Assembly (NCBI GenBank): GCA_002399735.1
Contig: DHEF01000027.1
Coordinates: 1-5,611, forward strand
Direction of reading: 5' to 3'
DNA length: 5,611 nucleotides
From: Chitinophagaceae bacterium UBA4857
GTDB taxonomy: Bacteria; Bacteroidota; Bacteroidia; Chitinophagales; Chitinophagaceae
Part shown: positions 1 through 5,611 of the stretch, piece after piece
Layout of the letters: every line of letters starts with the position of its first letter
Numbering within the stretch: position 1 is the stretch's first letter
The notes under the pieces: model-generated
Seen by the model: only the letters and a program-made list of their open reading frames with translations
Database searches by the model: none
Told to the model about the DNA's origin: nothing
Program-made: the position numbers and the translations under genes

Positions 1-231
1 TAATATCGAATTAATTCTATTGAGCATTTTGCAAGGGTTCTTCACTATGCTTAAAAACTAATTATCTAAATTGCTTTCACATTGCTAACATGCTACATTG
101 TTTACCCAATTTTCAAGAGAAAACATTAAATTGAACCGTATTATTTATCGCTAATTAAAACATTGAAAAACACCATTACTATTCAGACCAATGTATATAT
201 AATCTGAATATTAAATGGCAAAGCAAAAACT
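1..231. other. Non-coding left flank with weak 8-bp word repeat
   Basis: No gene is supportable in this A/T-rich stretch. A 19-codon open tail on the + strand ends at a TAA at 59-61, and a minus-strand ATG at 27-25 runs off the left edge; either could belong to a neighbouring gene, but there is too little sequence to decide. At about 72-103 the words CATTGCTA, ACATGCTA and CATTGTTT follow each other with an 8-bp step, a degenerate short tandem repeat like those in the other gaps of this window. A TATAAT sequence at 198-203 has no properly spaced partner box, and no TAnnTTTG box precedes the SUFU gene, so its promoter is not identified. Confidence 0.4.
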
Positions 232-906
232 ATGGACCAAGCATTAATAAATAAGATACAAGACAAACAACATTATTACGAAAATATTGAAGCACTGGAA
301 AAACATCTGGATAAGCATTTCAAATCTGAAGAAATGACTGTTTTTCACGAAATGTTATCATTGGACTTTCACCTGGATGTTTATTTTATTCAACCCAAAG
401 ACAAGCAATTTAATCTGTTAATTACAGCGGGTATGAGTTTATTGGAAATGCAGGTTCCGGAAAGTGTAGAAAACAGAGAAAACTATGCTTTTGCTGAGCT
501 GATGTTATTGCTACCTAAAAACATAGAATTTAGCAAAGTATATCCAAGCGAAGATAAAAATGACTGGATAATAGGTATGATGAAAGACATGGCCAGATTT
601 CCTCACCACCGGGATACATTTTTAACCGAGGGTCATACCTTACAGGCTTGGAATGATATTGCTGATCCTTACTCCGAACACACAAATTTTACCGGCTGCA
701 TTTTATTACCATCAGCAACTTTTGGTGAAGATTTTATGCAACTAACCAGCGGTGATAGGATAATTAATATTTTTAGTCTGTTTCCCTTATACCAAAATGA
801 ATTAGCCTATAAAATACAAAATGGTTATGGTAAATTTTTTGATTTACTGTCACAAGGTGATGTAAAAGAAATGTTTGATAACCAGCGTAAGAATCTGATC
901 GAATAA
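232..906 (+). CDS. Suppressor of fused (SUFU) domain protein
   Basis: A 224-residue soluble protein without signal peptide or membrane segment. From about residue 35 to 217 it reads as a SUFU domain (the PF05076 type): a central LITAGMS stretch at 64-70, a YAFAELMLLLP strand at 85-95, the highly characteristic HHRDTFLTEGHTL at 125-137, and FTGCILLP at 153-160, followed by a C-terminal part ending in an acidic/basic helix. In animals SUFU restrains Gli transcription factors. In bacteria the domain is widespread, its partners are mostly unknown, and comparative genomics has proposed some members as immunity proteins of polymorphic toxins. No toxin gene is visible here. The ATG at 232 follows an A-rich leader without Shine-Dalgarno; an ATG at 215 is out of frame. 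The next gene starts 114 bp downstream on the same strand, so co-transcription is possible but unproven. The family call is strong; the function is open. Confidence 0.87.
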   Translation: MDQALINKIQDKQHYYENIEALEKHLDKHFKSEEMTVFHEMLSLDFHLDVYFIQPKDKQFNLLITAGMSLLEMQVPESVENRENYAFAELMLLLPKNIEFSKVYPSEDKNDWIIGMMKDMARFPHHRDTFLTEGHTLQAWNDIADPYSEHTNFTGCILLPSATFGEDFMQLTSGDRIINIFSLFPLYQNELAYKIQNGYGKFFDLLSQGDVKEMFDNQRKNLIE

Positions 907-952
907 TAACAACAGCAACCTATTAAAACATAAAATTATTGCAATAACATCA

Positions 953-996
953 GTAACCCATTACCAAATTATCACATCACCAAATTACCAAATCAC
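953..996. repeat. Degenerate 8-bp tandem repeat (TTACCAAA-like)
   Basis: Read in steps of eight from 961 the sequence gives TTACCAAA (961-968), TTATCACA (969-976), TCACCAAA (977-984) and TTACCAAA again (985-992), then TCAC. A weaker copy may start at 953. The nonamer ACCAAATTA occurs exactly at 963-971 and 979-987. It fills part of the 114-bp gap between the SUFU and CPBP-like genes. No function is assigned. Confidence 0.7.
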
Positions 997-1020
997 GCTT
1001 CTTCTGTTTATTTTTAACCA

Positions 1021-1938
1021 ATGAAGCAGATTTTCGGATACATTGGTCAATATGCCAAAACATTACATCTACCGGGTTTTATAACCTGCACTGTTGTATT
1101 AACTATTGGTGTGTTTTTAAATTACAGTTTAGATGTTGATCAGTTTATTAGTAAACAATCTTCTATTTCTACGGCTTTCTTTTACCGCTATCTATTGTCG
1201 TTAGCGGCATTTACCTTACCCTATTTCATTATGGCTTTATGGCAAAAACAAAGCTTTGTAAAACAAAAACAGTTTTTACTATTGTTGTTTATGGCTCCCG
1301 CCATTTTTGCTTTTAAAATGGAATGGGTAACATTTACTCACCTTACACATAATGCTTTTTATAATCGATATTGGAATCAGGTTTTATACTGGCCGGTGTT
1401 ATTAATCTTCATTGTAGCCTGTTTATTTTTCATCTGGAAATCAGGTTTAGTAAAAGACTCTCAAAACTTTTACGGTATTAAAACCAAAGAGATAAACTGG
1501 AAGCCTTATATCATTATGTTACTGATAATGGTTCCACTTATTACCTGGGCTTCTTTTCAAGCTGATTTTTTACAAACCTATCCCAAAATAAAAATGATAG
1601 CGGGCATTGATGGTGTGGGGCAATTAAGCTGGTGGCAAAAATTATTGTTTGAGTTATCTTATGGCAGCGACTTCATTAGCATAGAACTTTTCTTTCGTGG
1701 TTTTCTTATTCTTGCATTTATGAAATGGGCCGGACCAAATGCCATTATCCCTATGGCTTGTTTTTATTGCACCATTCATTTTGGCAAACCATTGGCGGAA
1801 TGTATCAGTTCTTACTTCGGCGGTTTATTATTAGGCATTATTGTATTTAACACCCGATCAATTTTAGGAGGTTTATTAATTCACTTAGGTATTGCTTGGC
1901 TAATGGAGTTAGGAGGTTATTGGGGGTTGATGCGGTGA
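1021..1938 (+). CDS. CPBP/Rce1-like intramembrane protease family protein, divergent active site
   Basis: A 305-residue, very hydrophobic protein with about eight likely membrane segments (roughly residues 15-35, 50-72, 82-98, 120-140, 162-182, 214-236, 240-254 and 262-297). The C-terminal third, about 195-300, matches the CPBP (Rce1-like, PF02517) core. Motif 1 reads I221-E222-L-F-F-R226-G against family EExxxR; motif 2 reads Y249-C-T-I-H253 against FxxxH; motif 3 reads H288-L-G-I-A292 against HxxxN/D. The second Glu, the Arg and both His are kept, but the first Glu of motif 1, thought to activate the water in Rce1 enzymes, is Ile, and the last motif-3 residue is Ala. Active members cleave peptides within the membrane (CaaX processing, bacteriocin maturation or self-immunity). 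This one may be altered or inactive, and no substrate is suggested by context. The ATG at 1021 has a T/A-rich leader and no Shine-Dalgarno; the stop is TGA at 1936-1938. Confidence 0.85.
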   Translation: MKQIFGYIGQYAKTLHLPGFITCTVVLTIGVFLNYSLDVDQFISKQSSISTAFFYRYLLSLAAFTLPYFIMALWQKQSFVKQKQFLLLLFMAPAIFAFKMEWVTFTHLTHNAFYNRYWNQVLYWPVLLIFIVACLFFIWKSGLVKDSQNFYGIKTKEINWKPYIIMLLIMVPLITWASFQADFLQTYPKIKMIAGIDGVGQLSWWQKLLFELSYGSDFISIELFFRGFLILAFMKWAGPNAIIPMACFYCTIHFGKPLAECISSYFGGLLLGIIVFNTRSILGGLLIHLGIAWLMELGGYWGLMR

Positions 1939-1939
1939 G

Positions 1940-2065
1940 GAATTGCGAATTGAGATGTCAGATATCAGATGTATGATTTGATGATGGCTGATGTCTGATT
2001 TTTTGATTTGAGAATTCAGCATTAAGATATGAGAATTCAGAATTGAGAATTGAAAATTGTGAGTA
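1940..2065. repeat. Degenerate heptanucleotide-periodic repeat tract
   Basis: Starting two bases after the CPBP-like stop codon, about 126 bp can be cut into 7-bp words. The first six begin with GA, for example GAATTGC (1940), GATGTCA (1954), GATATCA (1961) and GATTTGA (1975). A one-base slip gives TGATGGC (1982) and TGATGTC (1989). The later part is built on GAGAATT (2010, 2031 and 2045) alternating with CAGCATT or CAGAATT (2017, 2038) and GAAAATT (2052). GAGAATTCAG is an exact direct repeat at 2010-2019 and 2031-2040. It lies in a convergent region between the 3' ends of two genes. Its function is unknown. Confidence 0.75.
1957..2004 (+). terminator. Possible intrinsic terminator of the CPBP-like gene
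   Basis: CAGATATCAG at 1959-1968 pairs with CTGATGTCTG at 1988-1997 with one G-U wobble. The stem extends outward by T1958-A1998 and a G1957-U1999 wobble, giving about 12 pairs with a 19-nt loop, and a run of six T follows at 1999-2004. The position, 19 bp after the stop codon, fits a terminator. The stem is A/T-rich, the loop is long, and the arms consist of repeat words that can pair by chance, so this is tentative. Confidence 0.35.
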
Positions 2066-2075
2066 CACCCTTTTC

Positions 2076-2110
2076 ACTATTGACTATTGACTATTCACTA
2101 CTGACTCACC
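2076..2110. repeat. Heptamer array, ACTATTG-type
   Basis: Five consecutive 7-bp units: ACTATTG (2076 and 2083), ACTATTC (2090), ACTACTG (2097) and a degenerate ACTCACC (2104). The array shares the 7-bp step of the upstream GA-word tract but has a different word and is offset from it in phase by 3 bp. It is non-coding. Confidence 0.8.
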
Positions 2111-2142
2111 GTCTTTCGGTCTTCCCGACTTTCGGACTCTCC
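2111..2142. repeat. 16-bp imperfect tandem pair (TTTCGG motif)
   Basis: 2111-2126 and 2127-2142 match at 12 of 16 positions; both carry CTTTCGG in the same place. The pair is more G/C-rich than the adjoining heptamer array and abuts it directly. The remaining 2143-2227 leads into the 3' end of rnpB and holds no gene that I can support. Confidence 0.6.
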
Positions 2143-2210
2143 TCTGCTGATTAACGAACCGAACGATGAACGGAGCGTCGCAACGTCAGCTCAATCAGGG
2201 ATATGCAGCT

Positions 2211-2227
2211 GATAAAATAAAAAAAAT
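2211..2227 (-). terminator. U-rich tract at the 3' end of rnpB
   Basis: On the minus strand the P1 helix of the RNase P RNA is followed, after one A, by eight U (2226-2219) and then AUUUUAUC. Such a U run could release RNA polymerase and define the 3' end. Only a weak local hairpin precedes it (UACA/UGUA plus one G-U pair, within the 3' end of rnpB), and P1 itself is a long-range helix, so this is not a textbook hairpin terminator. Trimming of a longer precursor is the alternative. Confidence 0.4.
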
Positions 2228-2593
2228 ACTACAAGCCTGTAAGCCGGATTCTGTCGTGGGCTATCATTTATCTGTTCAAAGCATTACTGCTAAGACTCAA
2301 TCTGCCTACCCTCTATCGCATTGCATTGCTGCAAACATGAGCGGGTCGCTCTTACCGATAGTTTACGTGGCATTTCAGCATGCAAGGTTTACCCGCCCCG
2401 GTTGTTACCAACCAACGCCGTGAGCTCTTACCTCACGTTTTCACCGTAACCTTTGTTTGCACAAAGGCCGTAATTTTCTGTGGCACTCTCTCTTGCCATT
2501 GCTGGCAGCCGGCTGTTCACCGGTACATTACCCTATGCTGTCCGGACTTTCCTCCTTTTTGCAAAACAAAAAAGCGATAACCCGGCTTGTAGT
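2228..2593 (-). ncRNA. rnpB: RNase P RNA, bacterial class A
   Basis: This is the catalytic RNA of ribonuclease P, which removes 5' leaders from precursor tRNAs together with the RnpA protein. It runs on the minus strand, about 366 nt. P1 is a perfect 10-bp helix closing both ends (2584-2593 with 2228-2237). P2 is 8 bp (2576-2583 with 2258-2265, one G-U). P4, the catalytic helix, forms from AAGUCCGGA (2549-2541) and UCCGGCUU (2248-2241) with the universal bulged U; its last pair is A-U where E. coli has G-C, a compensatory change. Also present are GGAGGAAAGUCCGG at the 5' strand of P4, the P12 hairpin GUGAG/CUCAC (2432-2436 with 2420-2424) with GGUAAGAG, the L15 sequence GGGUAGGCAG (2311-2302) that binds the tRNA 3' CCA, and ACAGAAUCCGGCUUAC near the 3' end. 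P3 is a short A/U-rich hairpin at about 2556-2574. The ends are set by P1 and may be off by a few bases. Confidence 0.97.
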
Positions 2594-2597
2594 GCGG

Positions 2598-2605
2598 CAA
2601 AGATA
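2598..2605 (-). promoter_or_regulatory. Bacteroidota-type -7 box of rnpB
   Basis: The minus strand reads TATCTTTG here, an exact match to the TAnnTTTG -7 element of the Bacteroidota primary sigma factor. Four bases separate it from position 2593, the first base of the P1 helix, which is about where transcription should start. I see no clear TTG-type -33 element at the usual distance upstream (about 2625-2630 and beyond). Confidence 0.6.
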
Positions 2606-2754
2606 CTTGCTATTTACCGCTTGTAATTAATTTAGTTTTTATAGCCATCATTTATTTTAACTTTAATAAACACATACGCATCCATAACCTATATTTACCA
2701 CTTTAAGTCCGCCTATACCAAACTATTTATTACTTTATTATTTTAATCGTTTGT
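2606..2754. other. Divergent intergenic region between rnpB and the M16 gene
   Basis: A/T-rich, with no reading frame or RNA that I recognise. It must carry the upstream part of the rnpB promoter and the promoter of the M16 gene. The best + strand candidate is TATATTTA at 2690-2697, one base short of TAnnTTTG, but no -33 partner is visible. No Shine-Dalgarno precedes the ATG at 2755; the leader is T/A-rich. Confidence 0.4.
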
Positions 2755-5481
2755 ATGAAAAAAGTTAGTCAGCTATTTGCCATGGCCACACTACTTGTAA
2801 TGAGTGTAGCCGTCACAGCGCAAAACAAACCTAAGTTTATTACATCTGTTGAAGGCTTGAAAGAGTATGAACTGGATAACGGCCTGCGCATTTTATTAAT
2901 ACCCGATGCCAGCCAAACCAATATTGCCATTAATATTGTGTACAAAGTAGGATCAAGACATGAAGGTTATGGTGAAAAAGGCATGGCGCATTTGCTGGAA
3001 CATATGTTATTTAAACAATGTGAAAAGTTTGAAGACATAAAAAAAGCTATTGCCGATAAAGGTGCTTTTGCCAACGGTACTACCTGGTATGACAGAACCA
3101 ATTATTATGAAGTACTGTCGGCTAGCGACGAAAACCTACGCTGGGCCATTGATATGGAAGCTGACCGTATGGTAAACTCAAAAATATTGCCTGCCGAATT
3201 AGCCAAAGAGTTCAGCGTAGTAAGAAACGAATTTGAAATTAATGAAAACAACCCCGGTGGTGTTTTATTTGAAAGGGTTGTATCATCTATGTACTTATGG
3301 CATAACTATGGCAGCAGTACCATTGGCAGTAAAGAAGATATTGAACGTGTAAAAGCGGAAAACCTGAAAGCTTTTTATAAAAAATACTACCAACCGGATA
3401 ATGCTATTATAATGATTGCCGGCAAGTTTGATGAAGCAAAAGCATTAGAATATACACAACAATATTTTGGTTCCATACCCCGCCCTACCCGTGTGTTACA
3501 ACCTACCTATACGGTGGAGCCTCCGCAGGATGGACAAAGAGAAGTTTTATTACAACGCAGTGGCGACGTACAATATTTAGTGGCCGGTTACCATACACCA
3601 CCTGCTGCCGATAAAGATTTTGTTGCCAATGAAGTGTTCCTAAGCATTATTACCAACAACCCATCGGGCAAATTATACAAAGCATTGGTGGAGAAAAAAC
3701 TGGCAACCGGTGTTTCTAATTTTGTATTACCATTACACGATCCCGGTTTTAGTATTTTACAGGTAGATATACCAAAAGATAAAAACCTGGACAGCGTTAA
3801 AACTGCTTTTTTTGATGTAGTGAATAATATAAATACAATGCCCATTTCTGATGAAGAAGTGACCAATGCAAAAAATAATTTATTAAAACGTTTTTCAAAC
3901 ACTACCAATAATTCTATTGAGCTGGCTATTATGTTAACCGAAATAGTTGGTGCCGGCGATTGGCGTTTATGGTTTTTATACCGCGATGAGTTAGAAAAAG
4001 TAACCACCGACCATGTAAAAGCAGCAGCAGCCAGGTATTACAAACCCACTAACAGAACGGTTGGTTATTTTGTGCCATCTGCATTACCCGACAGAACAAT
4101 TGTAAATGAAACACCGGATATTGCTGCTTTACTAAAAGATTATAAAGGCAGAGAAGTAGCTGAACAAAAAGCTGCTTTTGAAAATACTATCCCTAATATT
4201 AAAAAGAATACCGAGTACGGTAAACTAAGTAACGGTGGTAAATATGCCTTACTGTTTAAACCTACTAAAGGCGATAAAATTAACGGCACTATTGTTTTAG
4301 AATATGGTGATGAAAATAGCCTGGCCAATAAAAATCAATTGGCGGCTTTAACAGCACGCATGTTAAAAAATGGTACTACCACTAAAACAAAAAAACAAAT
4401 TAAGGAGCAGCTGGATTTAATAAAAACAGATATTAACTTTTATGCCTCTGCCGGAAAATTAAATGTATCCCTCAGTACCGATAAAGCTAATTTACCAAAG
4501 GCACTCGCTTTATTAGACGACTTGTTGCATAACCCTAAATTTGATGCTGCTGAGTTTGAGAAAGAAAAACTGGCGCTACAAACACAGTACGAAGCAAATG
4601 CAAAAGAACCCGGACAATTGGCTTACGAAAAGTTTTTACAACTATCTACCAAGTACCCCAAAGGCCATCCTTTTTATGCAAATACAACGGAAGAATCATT
4701 AACCGAAATTGCTAAAGTAAAAACTGAGGACTTAAAAGAGTTTTATAAAAACTTTTATGGTGCTAATAATTCAACCAGCAGTTTTGTTGGCGAAATTGAT
4801 AAACCTGTAATTACTGCTGCCCTTAAAAAAACATTAGGTAACTGGAAAAGCAAAGCACCTTATAAAGAAATAAAACGCCAGTACTTTGATGTTACAGGCA
4901 CCAGCACCAGCGTACCGGTTACCGATAAAACGAACGCACAATTAATTGGCGGTGTAAACCTTAACATTACCGAAAAAAGTGCCGACTACCCTGCTGTATT
5001 TATGGCTAATGAATTATTAGGCGGTGGTTCATTTTTATCGTCACGTATACCGCAACGCCTGCGTGAAAACGAAGGTATGAGTTATGGTGCCGGTAGTTAT
5101 TTAGATGTTGATTATGACCAAACCGGCGGTGTTTGGGGTGTGTATGCGGCTTACAATCCTGATTATAAAGATCGTTTAGATTCTGCCTTACATCAGGAAA
5201 TTGATAACGCTATCAGTGCCGGTTTTACACAGGAAGAATTATCAAAATCAATTGAAAGCTGGTTAGAAGGCCAACGTACTTCACTTGGTATGAACAATGT
5301 ACTGGCATCAATTATTAATAGCTATATGCGTGATGGCCGCAGCCTTGATGAGTATACACAAATGGAAAGCAAGGTGAAAGCTTTAGAATTAAAAGCAGTA
5401 AACGAGGCATTAAAAAAATACTTCGATAAAAAGAAACTTATCCTGATTAACTCAGGCGACTTTAAGAAAAAAGGATTCTAA
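2755..5481 (+). CDS. Secreted M16 family zinc metallopeptidase (pitrilysin/PqqL-like, two-half)
   Basis: A 908-residue peptidase with a Sec signal peptide: KK at 2-3, a hydrophobic core to about 20, and a likely signal peptidase I cut after A22 (VTA|QN). There is no lipobox Cys, so it should be soluble in the periplasm. The active N-terminal half (about 35-440) has the inverted zinc motif H79-L-L-E82-H83 and the downstream E152-x6-E159; H79, H83 and E159 bind zinc and E82 is the catalytic base. The C-terminal half (about 485-900) has no HxxEH but keeps R770 and Y777 in RENEGMSY, the Arg-x6-Tyr pair that binds substrate backbone in insulin-degrading enzyme (R824/Y831). A linker at about 440-485 joins the halves, so one chain makes the whole clamshell chamber. 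The length is near that of E. coli PqqL. Expected substrates are short unfolded peptides; none is indicated by neighbours. It appears monocistronic, with rnpB divergent upstream and a strong terminator 24 bp after the stop codon. Confidence 0.94.
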   Translation: MKKVSQLFAMATLLVMSVAVTAQNKPKFITSVEGLKEYELDNGLRILLIPDASQTNIAINIVYKVGSRHEGYGEKGMAHLLEHMLFKQCEKFEDIKKAIADKGAFANGTTWYDRTNYYEVLSASDENLRWAIDMEADRMVNSKILPAELAKEFSVVRNEFEINENNPGGVLFERVVSSMYLWHNYGSSTIGSKEDIERVKAENLKAFYKKYYQPDNAIIMIAGKFDEAKALEYTQQYFGSIPRPTRVLQPTYTVEPPQDGQREVLLQRSGDVQYLVAGYHTPPAADKDFVANEVFLSIITNNPSGKLYKALVEKKLATGVSNFVLPLHDPGFSILQVDIPKDKNLDSVKTAFFDVVNNINTMPISDEEVTNAKNNLLKRFSNTTNNSIELAIMLTEIVGAGDWRLWFLYRDELEKVTTDHVKAAAARYYKPTNRTVGYFVPSALPDRTIVNETPDIAALLKDYKGREVAEQKAAFENTIPNIKKNTEYGKLSNGGKYALLFKPTKGDKINGTIVLEYGDENSLANKNQLAALTARMLKNGTTTKTKKQIKEQLDLIKTDINFYASAGKLNVSLSTDKANLPKALALLDDLLHNPKFDAAEFEKEKLALQTQYEANAKEPGQLAYEKFLQLSTKYPKGHPFYANTTEESLTEIAKVKTEDLKEFYKNFYGANNSTSSFVGEIDKPVITAALKKTLGNWKSKAPYKEIKRQYFDVTGTSTSVPVTDKTNAQLIGGVNLNITEKSADYPAVFMANELLGGGSFLSSRIPQRLRENEGMSYGAGSYLDVDYDQTGGVWGVYAAYNPDYKDRLDSALHQEIDNAISAGFTQEELSKSIESWLEGQRTSLGMNNVLASIINSYMRDGRSLDEYTQMESKVKALELKAVNEALKKYFDKKKLILINSGDFKKKGF

Positions 5482-5505
5482 TTTACTTTGGCCCTCCCAT
5501 AAACT

Positions 5506-5557
5506 AAACCCTTTCTTAAAACATTATTTGTTTTCAAGAAAGGGTTTTTTATTTTTT
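5506..5557 (+). terminator. Strong intrinsic terminator of the M16 gene
   Basis: AAACCCTTTCTT at 5506-5517 pairs perfectly with AAGAAAGGGTTT at 5536-5547. Inside, AAAAC (5518-5522) pairs with GTTTT (5530-5534) with a single bulged C at 5535, leaving a 7-nt loop. A T-rich tail follows to 5557, interrupted only by A5551. With 17 pairs and a poly-T tail 24 bp after the TAA stop, this is a clear rho-independent terminator. Confidence 0.93.
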
Positions 5558-5611
5558 GTTTACCGGCTGCATTGCTACTAGAATCGCCTGTTGCGTATTC
5601 TAAGATATAAA
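5558..5611. other. Right flank after the terminator
   Basis: No gene is supported in this 54-bp tail. The only structure is a short dyad, TAGAAT at 5579-5584 and ATTCTA at 5597-5602, separated by 12 bp. It could be an operator for a gene beyond the edge, but six-base arms in A/T-rich DNA are weak evidence. Confidence 0.25.

Noticed and set aside
2..61. 19-codon + strand open tail ending at TAA 59-61, and a minus-strand start at 27
   Set aside because: Either could be the edge of a neighbouring gene, but fewer than 20 residues with no recognisable motif cannot be called.
163..203. TTGAAA (163-168) and TATAAT (198-203) as a sigma70-type promoter for the SUFU gene
   Set aside because: The spacer is 29 bp, far too long, and the window otherwise fits the Bacteroidota promoter pattern.
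1940..2142. CRISPR array or mobile element remnant
   Set aside because: The repeats are 7 or 16 bp, degenerate and contiguous, with no spacers, no terminal inverted repeats and no transposase sequence.
2166..2580. Two overlapping + strand open frames (85 and 66 codons)
   Set aside because: They lie almost entirely antisense to rnpB, whose helices and conserved motifs explain the sequence; the translations show no protein-like features.
2690..2697. TATATTTA as the M16 promoter -7 box
   Set aside because: One mismatch to TAnnTTTG and no -33 partner at the right distance; expected by chance in A/T-rich DNA.
3588..4007. 139-codon minus-strand open frame
   Set aside because: Shadow of the M16 gene; the + frame carries a continuous conserved M16 domain.
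4140..4328. 62-codon minus-strand open frame
   Set aside because: Shadow inside the M16 coding sequence with no supporting signal.
5579..5602. TAGAAT/ATTCTA dyad as an operator
   Set aside because: Only six-base arms, a 12-bp spacer and no downstream gene in view.

Overview
The window looks like ordinary chromosome from a Bacteroidota bacterium, plausibly in or near Chitinophagaceae; the family-level guess is inference. The support is AT-rich DNA, coding starts with A/T-rich leaders and no clear Shine-Dalgarno, a TAnnTTTG-type promoter box (TATCTTTG) just upstream of the RNase P RNA, and intergenic DNA made of short 'word' repeats.

Layout from left to right: (1) a 231-bp non-coding flank; (2) a + strand gene for a suppressor-of-fused (SUFU) domain protein, 232-906; (3) a 114-bp gap with an 8-bp-periodic repeat; (4) a + strand gene for a multi-pass membrane protein of the CPBP/Rce1-like protease family, 1021-1938, whose catalytic motifs are only partly conserved; (5) a repeat-rich convergent intergenic region, 1939-2227, with a degenerate 7-bp-periodic tract, a second 7-bp array in another phase and a 16-bp tandem pair; (6) the RNase P RNA gene rnpB on the minus strand, 2228-2593, supported by base-pairing P1, P2 and P4 helices; (7) a divergent intergenic region; (8) a + strand gene for a secreted two-half M16 zinc metallopeptidase, 2755-5481, followed by a strong intrinsic terminator, 5506-5557.

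The genes do not form an evident pathway. rnpB is housekeeping (tRNA 5' maturation), the M16 enzyme should act in the periplasm, the CPBP-like protein sits in the inner membrane, and the SUFU protein is cytosolic with unknown targets. Two apparent + strand reading frames at 2166-2580 are artefacts antisense to rnpB. I found no clear undescribed multi-gene system. The points most worth a second look are the 7-bp and 8-bp periodic intergenic repeats, the substituted active-site positions of the CPBP-like protein, and the SUFU gene as a possible orphan toxin-immunity gene.
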